This document shows, piece after piece, positions 50,058 to 58,655 of a DNA stretch of 64,000 bases. This DNA is from DSVZ01 sp964568145 (GTDB lineage: Bacteria > Verrucomicrobiota > Verrucomicrobiia > Limisphaerales > J093). Where the stretch lies: assembly GCA_964568145.1 (NCBI GenBank), contig CAZMOZ010000008.1:124001-188000 (forward strand), written 5' to 3'. The notes under the pieces were generated by a model that saw only the letters and a program-made list of their open reading frames with translations, was not told where the DNA came from and made no database searches. Made by a program: the position numbers and the translations under genes. Each line of letters opens with the position of its first letter. The stretch's first letter is position 1.

Positions 50058-51418
50058 GACGCGGCGGCTTCGCGGAGGACCTCGGCCAGGGCGCGCACGG
50101 CGCGGCGCAGATCGCGTTCCGGGATGGTCAGGGGCGGCGTGAAAGCGATCACGTTCACGTGCCCGCCTTCGGGCAGCAGGATAAAGCCGCGGCGCAACAT
50201 CACCTTGACGGCCCGCAGCGTCTCGGCGGGGGCGGGCGAACCATCGGCGCGGCGCAACTCCAGGCCGGCCATGAGGCCGAGGCCGCGCGCGGACAGGCGA
50301 AGCCCGGGAGCCGCGTCTTGCAGGCCGGCCAGTTCGCGCAAAAGCATTTTCCCCAAACGGGCGCTGCGCTCGACCAGCCGCCGGCGACGGATTTCCCCGA
50401 TTTGCGCCAGCGCCATCGCGCAACCGACGGGGTGGCCGAGGAAGGTGCTGGTGTGGATCGCTTCGCCGGTCGAGACCGGCCACGCGGCGTCCATGAGGTC
50501 GGCCCGACCCACGCAAGCCGAGAGCGGAAAGCCGCCGGTCAACGCCTTGCCGAGGCAGATCAGGTCGGGCGCGACGCCGCTGCGCTCGCAGGCAAACCAG
50601 CGTCCCGTGCGGCCCAAGCCGGTGAAGACTTCGTCCAGGATCAGCAGCGCGCCGTGCGCGTCGCAGAGCCGGCGGAGCCGTGGCAGGAAACCGGGCGGCG
50701 GGACGTTGAGGCCGCCGCGGCCTTGCAGGGGTTCGACCAGCACCGCGCCGATGCCGCCGCCTCGCAAGACGCGTTCAACGCCCGCTTCCACTTCGTCCAA
50801 CGCTCCGGGCTCGCGCGGGAAGGGCGCGAACGTGGCGAACTCCCGGAGTTGCCGGCGGAACGGCGCGCGGAAATGGTCGCGGCGCGTGGCGTTGAGCGCG
50901 CCGTAGCCGAGGCCGTGATACGCGCCTTCAAAGGCGATCACGCCGGGCTTGCCCGTCGCGAGCAGCGCCGTTTTGAGCGCCGCCTCGACGGCCTCGAAGC
51001 CGGAATTGCCGAAGATGACTTTTCCGGATGCCGGACGGCGCGCGATTGCGCGTGCATCTGGCATCCGGCATCTGGCATCCGGCATCGGCCCGCTCTTTGC
51101 CCACCGCTCGAACGTGATCCGGCTCAGCTCCCGCGCCAGCCGCGCTTTCAGTTCGTGCGGATGCACGTCGCCCATCGCGTGGAGCAGGCGACCCATTTGC
51201 CGCTGCCCGGCGCGCACCACGGCCGGGTTGGCGTGGCCCGCCGCCACGACGCCAAACGCGGCGGTCAGGTCCAGATATCGCCGGCCATCCGCGTCCCAGA
51301 CGTGACAGCCGCGCGCCCGCTCCCAGACAATCGGCCACGCGCCGTCGGGGTCGAGGAACGTGACGTTCCGCGATTCGTACTCGCGGAGCAGATCGAGAAT
51401 GGCGCGGGTGCGGTTCAT
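50054..51418 (-). CDS. Class III PLP aminotransferase with in-frame repeat insertion
   Basis: The 454-residue protein is a class III transaminase: YLDLTAAFGVVAAGHANPAVV, GNSGFEAVEAALKTAL, FEGAYHGLGYGALNATRR, LLILDEVFTGLGRTG with the PLP-ring Asp, and CLGKALTGGFPLSACV with the Schiff-base Lys. Residues about 109-130 (PMPDARCRMPDARAIARRPA) are not part of the fold: they are translated from a tandem repeat of gatgccggatgccag type at 51031-51086. The insert falls just before the GNSG phosphate-binding loop, so activity may or may not survive. The donor and acceptor are unknown. It follows queE with a 12-base gap. Confidence 0.85.
   Translation of the reverse strand: MNRTRAILDLLREYESRNVTFLDPDGAWPIVWERARGCHVWDADGRRYLDLTAAFGVVAAGHANPAVVRAGQRQMGRLLHAMGDVHPHELKARLARELSRITFERWAKSGPMPDARCRMPDARAIARRPASGKVIFGNSGFEAVEAALKTALLATGKPGVIAFEGAYHGLGYGALNATRRDHFRAPFRRQLREFATFAPFPREPGALDEVEAGVERVLRGGGIGAVLVEPLQGRGGLNVPPPGFLPRLRRLCDAHGALLILDEVFTGLGRTGRWFACERSGVAPDLICLGKALTGGFPLSACVGRADLMDAAWPVSTGEAIHTSTFLGHPVGCAMALAQIGEIRRRRLVERSARLGKMLLRELAGLQDAAPGLRLSARGLGLMAGLELRRADGSPAPAETLRAVKVMLRRGFILLPEGGHVNVIAFTPPLTIPERDLRRAVRALAEVLREAAAS
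51031..51086. repeat. Tandem repeat inserted in the aminotransferase gene
   Basis: Units of ggcatctggcatcc repeat between 51054 and 51086, with an inverted relative (cggatgccgg) at 51035-51044, so the stretch can fold on itself. It lies in frame within the coding region at 50054-51418. Confidence 0.8.
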
Positions 51419-51430
51419 CCGGTCGGGCGC

Positions 51431-52333
51431 TCAGACGCCGCGCTGGTCGGCCGGCCAGATGAACTTGTGCATCTGGAGTTGAAACCGCACCGGCAGCGCG
51501 TCGGCCACGATCTGTTCCGCCAGCGCCTGCCGGCTCAGCGGCGTCTGGCCCGGCGGCACCGGCTTCAGCGCGGGGTGCTGCTGCGCCGGACTGAGCGGGA
51601 TCACGGACGAGAAAAGCACCGGGCAGACGCGCGCGAGTTCGTGCTCGGCGAGGACGCGCCTGGCCCACTCGTAATCCTCGACCGTGCCGATGACGAACTT
51701 CACCTCGTCGCCGGCGGTGAGGTGGCGGAGGTTTTCCCAGCGATTGCGCGCGGCCTCGCCGCTGCTGGGGCACTTGAGGTCCATGATGCGGTGGACACGC
51801 GGGTCCACGGGAGTGAGGTCGAGCGCGCCGCTGGTTTCGAGCAGCACGGTGAAGCCCGCGTCGCACAACGCGGTCATCAACGGCAGCGCGGCCGGCTGGA
51901 GCAGCGGCTCGCCGCCGGTGAGTTCGACCAGCGGCAGGCGGCTGGGAATGCGGAAAGCGGTGTGCGAAAGGGGTGCGGGGTACGGGGTACGGGGTTCCAG
52001 GAGTTCGGATTTCGGATTTCGGATTTCGGATTTGGGTAATTGGACTTCGGACTTCGGACTACGGATTTCTGCCACTTGCGGCCGCTCCTCAAAGCCGGCT
52101 GACAGCGTGCCCACCGGGTTGTGTCGCGAAAAAGGTTCCGCCAGCCGCCGCACTTCCGTCAGCACCTCGCCCAGCGGCCGGCGCGCGCCTTCGGTGAAGG
52201 CGTAGGCGGTGTCGCAGTACGAGCAGCGCAGGTTGCAGGCGGTGAGGCGCACGAAGATGCACGGCAGCCCGGCAAAGGTGCTTTCCCCTTGCAGGCTGAG
52301 GTAGATTTCGTTGACGACCAGCGTCTCCGCCAT
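51431..52333 (-). CDS. queE: 7-carboxy-7-deazaguanine synthase (QueE) with in-frame repeat insertion
   Basis: The 300-residue radical SAM protein has the Cys33-Cys37-Cys40 cluster motif (CNLRCSYCDTAYAF), VNEIYLSLQGESTFAGLPCIFVRL, VELTGGEPLLQ and the C-terminal FQLQMHKFIWP typical of QueE. The enzyme makes the 7-deazaguanine core of queuosine. Residues about 86-130, between the cluster and the GGEP motif, are an insertion encoded by heptamer repeats (52004-52072) and by gtacggg repeats (51970-51988); they read PKSE-containing phrases with a seven-residue period. No other queuosine genes are in the window. ATG 52333 gives the family N-terminus. Confidence 0.88.
   Translation of the reverse strand: MAETLVVNEIYLSLQGESTFAGLPCIFVRLTACNLRCSYCDTAYAFTEGARRPLGEVLTEVRRLAEPFSRHNPVGTLSAGFEERPQVAEIRSPKSEVQLPKSEIRNPKSELLEPRTPYPAPLSHTAFRIPSRLPLVELTGGEPLLQPAALPLMTALCDAGFTVLLETSGALDLTPVDPRVHRIMDLKCPSSGEAARNRWENLRHLTAGDEVKFVIGTVEDYEWARRVLAEHELARVCPVLFSSVIPLSPAQQHPALKPVPPGQTPLSRQALAEQIVADALPVRFQLQMHKFIWPADQRGV
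51966..52072. repeat. Tandem short repeats inside queE
   Basis: Bases 52004-52072 are variants of the heptamer cggattt/cggactt in tandem. Bases 51970-51988 are tandem gtacggg. Both run in frame in queE without stops. The heptamer family is the same as at 1808-1843. Confidence 0.85.
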
Positions 52334-52732
52334 GCGGCCAGTTAAGCCCAGTCCGCCGCCGCCGGCGAGGCAAACGTCGGGCCGCTTCGCGCGGGCCAGA
52401 CCGGCCGGCGTGAGGTTTCGCCCGGTCAAGCGGGCGCATCTCACTTTTCTGCAGCCGCTGGAAACGGCTGGTCACCGCCGGGGTGGCGTCAGCCATCCCG
52501 GACTGCCGTAAAGGGCGGCATCTTGCCGCCCGGAATCCACGACGGAAAACCGCCAGGCGGGTGCCGCCCGCACACCACCACCGGGCTGGAAGCCCAGCTC
52601 TTCGGCCGGCTGGAAGCCGGCGCCACCCCGGAAGGCGGTACGGCCAGCAAGAAATCGAGATGCGCCGGCCCGGCGCGGGTTAAATGGTTGCGCCCCCTCC
52701 GGGCGTCTCCTAGGCTGCGCGGCGCCTAACGC
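52334..52732. repeat. Repeat-rich intergenic region with inverted-repeat ends
   Basis: The 399-base gap between divergent queE and ilvE holds no gene. A unit begins gggcgcatctcacttttctgc (52432-52452) and ends gcaagaaatcgagatgcgcc (52648-52667), which are imperfect complements. This is the same end sequence as the unit at 30809-31001. Inside are several hairpins, such as gggcggcatcttgccgccc (52512-52530), and repeated ctggaagcc phrases. The ilvE promoter should lie in 52668-52732. Confidence 0.7.
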
Positions 52733-53602
52733 ATGAAGGTTTTCATTGACGGTAAGTTGTACGCCGAACGGGACGCCAAGATCTCCGTGTTCGATCACGG
52801 CCTGCTTTACGGCGACGGCATCTTCGAGGGCATCCGGGCGTACAACGGGCGGGTCTTCAAACTCAAGGAGCACCTGGACCGGCTGTTCTGCTCGGCCAAG
52901 GCGCTGCTGCTCGAAATCCCGATGACCCACGCCCAGCTTACCCGGGCGGTGGTGGAGACCTGTCGCGTGAACCGCGTGCGCAACGGCTACGTGCGCCTGC
53001 TGGTGACCCGCGGCGTCGGCACGCTGGGGTTGAACCCCAACCGCTGCAAACGCCCGTCGGTCATCATCATCGCCGGGAGCATCCAGCTTTACCCGCCGGA
53101 GTTGTACGAGCACGGCATGGAGATCGTGACCGTGCCCACCACGCGCAACCTCCACAGCGCGGTGAATCCGGCCATCAAGTCGCTGAACTACCTGAACAAC
53201 ATCCTCGCCAAAATCGAGGCGAACACCGCCGGGGTCGAGGAAGCCATCATGCTCAACGCCGAGGGCTACGTGGCCGAATGCACCGGCGACAACCTCTTCA
53301 TCGTCAAAGCCGGCCAGCTTTTCACCCCGCCGCTGTACGCCGGCGCGCTGTACGGCATCACCCGCGCCACGGTCATTGACCTGGCCCGCGAGGCAGGCGT
53401 CAGTGTCACCGAGACCAACCTCACGCGCTACGACGTCTTCAACGCGGACGAGTGCTTCCTCACCGGCACCGGCGCGGAGATTGTGGCGGTGGTGAAGGTG
53501 GACGGCCGGGTCATCGGAACCGGCCGGCCCGGGGCGCTCACCCGGCAGTTGACGGAGCGTTACCACGCCTTGACGCAGGTCTCGGGCGAGCCGATTTTCT
53601 GA
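52733..53602 (+). CDS. ilvE: Branched-chain amino acid aminotransferase (class IV PLP)
   Basis: The 289-residue class IV transaminase begins MKVFIDGKLYAERDAKISVFDHGLLYGDGIFEGIRAYNG, has the Schiff-base Lys in NPAIKSLNYLNNILA, then EEAIMLNAEGYVAECTGDNLFIV, and ends with DECFLTGTGAEIVAVVKVDGRVIG. These are the diagnostic phrases of IlvE, which converts 2-oxo acids to valine, leucine and isoleucine with glutamate. It reads toward mcsA with a 110-base gap. D-amino-acid transaminase is the main alternative, but the GLYG/EGIRAY context favours IlvE. Confidence 0.92.
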   Translation: MKVFIDGKLYAERDAKISVFDHGLLYGDGIFEGIRAYNGRVFKLKEHLDRLFCSAKALLLEIPMTHAQLTRAVVETCRVNRVRNGYVRLLVTRGVGTLGLNPNRCKRPSVIIIAGSIQLYPPELYEHGMEIVTVPTTRNLHSAVNPAIKSLNYLNNILAKIEANTAGVEEAIMLNAEGYVAECTGDNLFIVKAGQLFTPPLYAGALYGITRATVIDLAREAGVSVTETNLTRYDVFNADECFLTGTGAEIVAVVKVDGRVIGTGRPGALTRQLTERYHALTQVSGEPIF

Positions 53603-53712
53603 CCGGGACGTGCCCGTTGTTGATGATTCCTTCCCCCTTGCGGGCGGCTTGGAGGTGCCGCCGGTGGGTCGCTTGACTTGGGGCGCTTTTGTGACGAAAT
53701 AGTTCTACGCCT

Positions 53713-54225
53713 ATGCTGTGCATGATCTGCCAGAAGAAGGAAGCCCGGGTCCACCTCACCGACGTGAAAAGCGGCAAGGTCAAGAAGGTGGACCTGTGCG
53801 AGGAGTGCGCCAAGGCCAAGGGCGTGGACGACCCCACCGGCTTTGCGCTGGCGGACCTGCTGCTGGGCCTGGGCGCGGGGGAGGAACTGGCCTCGGCCAC
53901 GCCCGAAGGCGCCGACCTGGCCTGCCCGGTGTGCGGGCTGACCCAGGCGGATTTCAAGAAGGCCGGCCGGCTGGGCTGCCCGACCTGCTACGAGACCTTC
54001 GCCGAGGGTCTGGCCAACGTGCTCAAGACCATGCACAAGGGCACCCGCCACCTGGGCAAGGTGCCACGCGGGCTCAAGCTGGGCCGCGAGGTCCAGGAGC
54101 GCATCCAAGCCTTGCAGCGCAGCCTCGAAGAAGCCATCGCCGTTGAAAACTACGAGGAGGCCGCCCGCCTGCGGGACGCCATCAAGCAACTCAAGGAAGA
54201 CCCCGGCGCCGTGGTGGCCGGTTAA
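53713..54225 (+). CDS. mcsA: McsA, zinc-finger activator of the McsB arginine kinase
   Basis: The 170-residue protein has four CxxC pairs (CMIC at 3-6, CEEC, CPVC, CPTC) that bind zinc, and a C-terminal UvrB/UvrC motif (EEAIAVENYEEAARLRDAIKQLKED). This is the McsA layout. In Bacillus McsA activates McsB, which phosphorylates arginines and marks proteins for ClpCP. The gene is directly followed by mcsB after four bases and clpC after 26, but no ctsR repressor gene precedes it. Confidence 0.94.
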   Translation: MLCMICQKKEARVHLTDVKSGKVKKVDLCEECAKAKGVDDPTGFALADLLLGLGAGEELASATPEGADLACPVCGLTQADFKKAGRLGCPTCYETFAEGLANVLKTMHKGTRHLGKVPRGLKLGREVQERIQALQRSLEEAIAVENYEEAARLRDAIKQLKEDPGAVVAG

Positions 54226-54229
54226 TCGC

Positions 54230-55336
54230 ATGAACCTGCTCGAATTTCTCAGCCCCGCGACCCAGGCCGCCCAGCGCAGCGGCCCGAACGACCGGATCGT
54301 CATGTCCAGCCGGGTGCGCCTGGCGCGGAACCTCGTGGGCTTCGCCTTTCCGGGCTGGGCCAAGAAGGCCGAGCGCCTGCGCGCCTGCGAGTTGCTCCGC
54401 GGCGCGGTGGTGCGCCAGCCCGAGATGCGGGACGCCTTCACCGAATCGCTCGAGGCGCTCTCGGCGCTGGACAAGCAGGTGCTGGTGGAGCGCCACCTCA
54501 TCAGCCGCGAGCACGCCGCCAAGGGCGCCGGCAGCGCCATCGTGCTGAGCCGGGACGAGCGGCTGTGCGTGATGATCAACGAGGAGGACCACCTCCGGAT
54601 GCAGGCGCTGCTGCCCGGCTGCCAGTTGAAGGAGGCCTGGCAGGCGATTGACCAGCTCGACACCGGTCTGGAAAAGGACCTCGAGTACGCCTTCTCCCGC
54701 ACGCTGGGCTACCTCACCGCCTGCCCGACCAACCTCGGCACCGGCATCCGGGTCAGCGCCATGCTTCACCTGCCGGCCCTGGTCCTGGACGAGCAGGTCA
54801 CCCAGATCATCCAGGCGGTCAACAAGCTGGGCCTGGCCGTCCGCGGCCTGTACGGCGAGGGTACCGAGGCGCTGGGCAACGTCTTCCAGGTGTCCAACCA
54901 GATGACCCTCGGAGAGTCCGAGACGGAGATCGTGGAACGGCTTTCCAAGGTGGTCGCCCAGATCATCGAGCACGAGGAAAACGCCCGCGCCCGCCTGCTC
55001 GAAAAGCGTCCCAAGATGGTCTTCAACCACATCGGCCGCGCCTACGGCATCCTGGCCAACGCCCACAGCGTCTCCTCGAAGGAGGCCATCAACCTGCTGT
55101 CCTTGCTGCGCCTGGGCGTGGACCTGGGCGTGCTGCCCGATGTGCGCCGGCCGCTGGTGGACGAATTGTTCATGCTGTCCCAGCCGGCCCACCTCCAGTT
55201 GCGCCACACGGAAAAGCTCTCCGCCGAGGACCGCGATGTCCTCCGGGCGGACATGCTGCGGGCGGCCTTGCGCGACGTGCGCCGGCCGTTGACACCGCCG
55301 CCCGCACCGCCATTGGACAAACCGCCGGCCGCATAG
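54230..55336 (+). CDS. mcsB: Protein-arginine kinase McsB
   Basis: The 368-residue guanidino-kinase-fold protein contains the nucleotide-binding SSRVRLARNLVGFAFPGWA, LVERHLISREHAAKGAGSAIVLSRDERLCVMINEEDHLRMQ and YLTACPTNLGTGIRVSAMLHLPAL, the typical order of McsB. It phosphorylates arginine on unfolded proteins. The ATG at 54230 is placed four bases after the mcsA stop. Length is in the normal range; the C-terminus ends in a Pro-rich tail. Confidence 0.95.
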   Translation: MNLLEFLSPATQAAQRSGPNDRIVMSSRVRLARNLVGFAFPGWAKKAERLRACELLRGAVVRQPEMRDAFTESLEALSALDKQVLVERHLISREHAAKGAGSAIVLSRDERLCVMINEEDHLRMQALLPGCQLKEAWQAIDQLDTGLEKDLEYAFSRTLGYLTACPTNLGTGIRVSAMLHLPALVLDEQVTQIIQAVNKLGLAVRGLYGEGTEALGNVFQVSNQMTLGESETEIVERLSKVVAQIIEHEENARARLLEKRPKMVFNHIGRAYGILANAHSVSSKEAINLLSLLRLGVDLGVLPDVRRPLVDELFMLSQPAHLQLRHTEKLSAEDRDVLRADMLRAALRDVRRPLTPPPAPPLDKPPAA

Positions 55337-55362
55337 CATTATTTCCCGGAGAGCGTTGTCGT

Positions 55363-57852
55363 ATGAGTGACGAGTCCCTCAGCAACTTGACCCCGCGCGC
55401 GCAACAGGTTCTGGCCCTGGCACGCAAGGAAGCCGATCGCTTCAACCACAATTTCGTGGGCACGGAGCATCTCCTGCTGGGTTTGATCAAGCTCGGCCAG
55501 GGCGTGGCGGTCAACGTGCTCCAGAAGATGGGGCTCGATCTGGAAACCGTGCGCCTCGAAGTCGAGAAACAGGTCGGCACCGGCCCGGACCAGAAGGTCA
55601 TGGGCAACATTCCGTACACGCCGCGCGTCAAGAAGGTGCTCTCCCTCGCCAACAAGGAGGCCAAGGCGCTCAACCACACTTACGTCGGCACCGAGCACCT
55701 GCTCCTGGGCCTGCTGCGCGAAGGCGACGGCGTGGCCGCCCGCGTCCTCAAGAACCTGGACGTGGACATCGAGCAGACCCGGCAGGAAATCCTCAAGGAA
55801 CTCGATCCCAACTTCCAGGGCTCCGAGGAGGAAGGCTCCGGCGAAGGCGGCGAAAAGCAGGGCGGCAAAGGCCCGGTGAAGACGCCCGCGTTGAAGGCCT
55901 TCGGCCGCGACCTCACTGAGATCGCCCGCAAGGGCGAGATGGACCCGGTGATCGGCCGGCAGAACGAAATCGAGCGCGTCATCCAGATTCTGTGCCGGCG
56001 CACGAAAAACAACCCGGTGTTGCTGGGCGAGGCCGGCGTGGGCAAGACGGCCATCGTCGAGGGCCTGGCCCAGGAAATCGCCAAGGGCAACGTGCCGGAG
56101 CTGCTGCGCGACAAGCGCGTCATCACGCTGGACCTCGCGTTGATGGTCGCGGGCACCAAGTACCGCGGCCAGTTCGAGGAACGCATCAAGGCGGTGATGG
56201 ACGAAATCCGCCGCGCCAAGAACGTCATCCTGTTCATTGACGAACTCCACACCATCGTCGGCGCGGGCTCGGCCGAGGGCACGATGGACGCCTCGAACAT
56301 CATCAAGCCCGCCCTCAGCCGCGGGGAGCTCCAGTGCATCGGCGCCACCACGCTCACTGAGTATCGCAAGTACATCGAGAAGGACGCCGCGCTGGAGCGG
56401 CGCTTCCAGACCGTGAAGGTCGAGCCGCCGTCCCAGGACGAGGCCATCCAGATTCTCCGCGGGCTCCGCACCAAGTACGAGGACCACCACAAGATCGAGC
56501 TGACCGACAAGGCGCTTGAGGCGGCCGTCAAGCTCTCGGACCGTTACATCACCGGCCGGTTCCTGCCGGACAAGGCCATTGACGTCATGGACGAGGCCGG
56601 CTCGCGCGCCCGCATCGGCGCCATGACCCGGCCGCCGGATGTCCGTGACCTCGAGGCGGAGATCGAGGAAATCCGCCGCCGCAAGGAGCGGGCCATCAAG
56701 GAACAGGACTTCGAGGGCGCCGCCGGCATGCGCGACAAGGAGAAGCACGCCAAGGAACGGCTCGAGGCCGTGCTCGCCCGGTGGAAGGCCAACCGCGACG
56801 AAAAGCGCGTGCGGGTGGACGAGGAGGAGATCATGCAGGTCGTCGCCAAGTGGACCGGCATCCCGCTCCAACGCATGGGCCAGGACGAGGCCAAGAAGCT
56901 CCTCGCCATGGAGGCGGAGCTCATGAAGGTGGTCGTGGGCCAAAAGGAGGCCGTCGTCGCGCTCTGCAAGGCGTTGCGCCGCTCCCGGGCCGACCTGAAG
57001 GACCCCAAACGGCCCATCGGCACCTTCGCCTTGCTGGGTCCCACCGGCGTGGGCAAGACGCTTCTGGCCAAGACGCTGGCCGAGCAGATGTTCGGCGACG
57101 CCAAGTCGCTCGTGCAGCTCGACATGTCCGAGTACATGGAGAAGTTCAACGTCTCGCGGCTGATCGGCTCGCCGCCCGGCTACGTCGGTTACGAGGAGGG
57201 CGGCCAGCTCACCGAGGCCGTGCGCCGCAAGCCATATTGCGTGGTGCTCTTCGACGAGATCGAGAAGGCGCACCCGGACGTGATGAACATGCTCCTCCAG
57301 ATCCTCGAGGAGGGCAAACTCACGGACAGCTTCGGCCGCCAGGTGGATTTCCGGAACACCGTCATCTTGCTCACCTCGAACGTGGGCTCCGAGGCGCTCC
57401 GCAAGCAGGGCACCATCGGCTTCACCGCACCCTCCGAGCAGAGCAGCTACGAGAAGATGCGCGAGCGCATCCTGGACGAGGCCAAGAAGGTCTTCCGCCC
57501 GGAATTCCTCAACCGCCTGGACGACGTCATCGTCTTCCGCGCGCTCACCAAACCGGACCTAATCGAGATTCTCAGCCTCGAAGTCCGCAAGGTCATGGAG
57601 CGGCTCAAGCACAAGAACGTCCGCATCGAGCTGGACGACAAGGCGAAGGATTTCCTCACCGAAAAAGGCTTCGACCCGTTGTACGGCGCCCGGCCGATGC
57701 GGCGGGCCGTGGAACGGTACCTCGAAGACCCGCTGGCCGAGGAAATCATCCGGGGCAACCTCCATGAGAACGAACCCATCCTCGTGACCGTGGAGGGCGA
57801 CAAGCTCGTCTTCAAACAGAACACGTTCACGGCCAGCGCGGTGTCCCAATAG
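55363..57852 (+). CDS. clpC: ClpC, AAA+ unfoldase of the Clp protease
   Basis: The 829-residue protein has two N-terminal Clp-N repeats (both with FVGTEHLLLGL/YVGTEHLLLGL), a first AAA domain with GEAGVGKT and ILFIDELHT, a middle coiled coil with a UvrB/C-like segment (KEQDFEGAAGMRDKEKHA) and a second AAA domain with GPTGVGKTLLAKTLAE and VVLFDEIEKAH. The IGF loop for ClpP contact is visible as GTIGFTAP. It unfolds substrates, including McsB-marked proteins, for ClpP. It ends the mcsA-mcsB-clpC operon; clpP is not in the window. Confidence 0.96.
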   Translation: MSDESLSNLTPRAQQVLALARKEADRFNHNFVGTEHLLLGLIKLGQGVAVNVLQKMGLDLETVRLEVEKQVGTGPDQKVMGNIPYTPRVKKVLSLANKEAKALNHTYVGTEHLLLGLLREGDGVAARVLKNLDVDIEQTRQEILKELDPNFQGSEEEGSGEGGEKQGGKGPVKTPALKAFGRDLTEIARKGEMDPVIGRQNEIERVIQILCRRTKNNPVLLGEAGVGKTAIVEGLAQEIAKGNVPELLRDKRVITLDLALMVAGTKYRGQFEERIKAVMDEIRRAKNVILFIDELHTIVGAGSAEGTMDASNIIKPALSRGELQCIGATTLTEYRKYIEKDAALERRFQTVKVEPPSQDEAIQILRGLRTKYEDHHKIELTDKALEAAVKLSDRYITGRFLPDKAIDVMDEAGSRARIGAMTRPPDVRDLEAEIEEIRRRKERAIKEQDFEGAAGMRDKEKHAKERLEAVLARWKANRDEKRVRVDEEEIMQVVAKWTGIPLQRMGQDEAKKLLAMEAELMKVVVGQKEAVVALCKALRRSRADLKDPKRPIGTFALLGPTGVGKTLLAKTLAEQMFGDAKSLVQLDMSEYMEKFNVSRLIGSPPGYVGYEEGGQLTEAVRRKPYCVVLFDEIEKAHPDVMNMLLQILEEGKLTDSFGRQVDFRNTVILLTSNVGSEALRKQGTIGFTAPSEQSSYEKMRERILDEAKKVFRPEFLNRLDDVIVFRALTKPDLIEILSLEVRKVMERLKHKNVRIELDDKAKDFLTEKGFDPLYGARPMRRAVERYLEDPLAEEIIRGNLHENEPILVTVEGDKLVFKQNTFTASAVSQ

Positions 57853-57920
57853 GCGGCACCCTCCCGAAAACCGGAGGTCGTGGCGGCGTGCGCAATTCCG
57901 CCGCAAAGTGACGGATTCGC

Positions 57921-57991
57921 TTCAACCCGAAAACCGAAGTTGGGCAGGCGGGACGCGTTGCGCCGCGGTCAACTTCGGCATTCGGGTTCAA
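57921..57991. repeat. Palindromic repeat family P, copy 4
   Basis: The unit begins ttcaacccgaaaaccgaagttggg and ends caacttcggcattcgggttcaa, complementary ends around caggcgggacgcgttgcgccg. It lies between convergent clpC and the gene at 57988, and supplies that gene's stop codon. Confidence 0.88.
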
Positions 57992-58629
57992 TGCGTCCCG
58001 TCCGCCGGCGGTGGGTGGTGGACGCGCACCCGCAACAGGCTCCCCGGCTCGGCCACCAAGTCGTGGGAGCTGCCTTTGGGCCGCCACAGCACCCGTTTGT
58101 CGGGCAACGTGCGCAGCACCACGCCCTCGACGGCGCCGCGCAGCGTCTTGACCCGCGTCCCGGGCCGGAAATCCTCCGCCACCCAGAGACCGTCCACGAT
58201 CTCGACCATGCTGGCCCGTTCCAAGCCGCCGGCCACGTAATCAGCCGCGGCGATCAAGATGGCCTTGCCCCGGCCGTGAGGCAGGCCGCCCACGAACCGC
58301 TGCATCAAGTCGCGCCCCAACGCGGCGAACGTCGCGGCGTTCTCGAACAGAAACGGCGCCCGCTCGTGACAGGCGCGCAGGAAATCCAGCGCCGCGGCCA
58401 GCGTGTGTTCCGCCGCCTGCGCCGTCGTCCAGGCCAGGGCCACCTCCGCCTGGCTTTCCGGGTTCAGGCCATGCTGCGCGCACTCGCGCTCGCAGGCCAC
58501 GCGGTTGCAGTGGATCACCACCTCCCAGTCCTGATCCCGGAAATGCGCGCCCCGCAACGCCAGCGGCGAAGTCGCCGCCACGCCTTCGCCCGGCGTTGCT
58601 GGCGGTGGGTGGAACGGTTCGGGGTGCAT
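57988..58629 (-). CDS. Protein of unknown function
   Basis: The 213-residue product shows no known family to me. Its middle is helical with Cys and His residues (VVIHCNRVACERECAQHG). The second half has LDFLRACHERAPFLFENAATFAALGRDLMQRFVGG, and the end a small beta segment (VKTLRGAVEGVVLRTLPDKRVLWRPKGSSHDLVAEPGSLLRV) reminiscent of KOW/SH3-like domains. The gene follows the esterase gene on the same strand with 26 bases between. Its stop codon falls inside the family P repeat. Confidence 0.65.
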   Translation of the reverse strand: MHPEPFHPPPATPGEGVAATSPLALRGAHFRDQDWEVVIHCNRVACERECAQHGLNPESQAEVALAWTTAQAAEHTLAAALDFLRACHERAPFLFENAATFAALGRDLMQRFVGGLPHGRGKAILIAAADYVAGGLERASMVEIVDGLWVAEDFRPGTRVKTLRGAVEGVVLRTLPDKRVLWRPKGSSHDLVAEPGSLLRVRVHHPPPADGTH

Positions 58630-58655
58630 GAAAACGTGGCCGCGCCCGCCGGTGT

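Noticed and set aside
55339..57273. Long minus-strand open frame opposite clpC (644 codons)
   Set aside because: clpC on the plus strand is unmistakable; the antisense frame is a composition effect.
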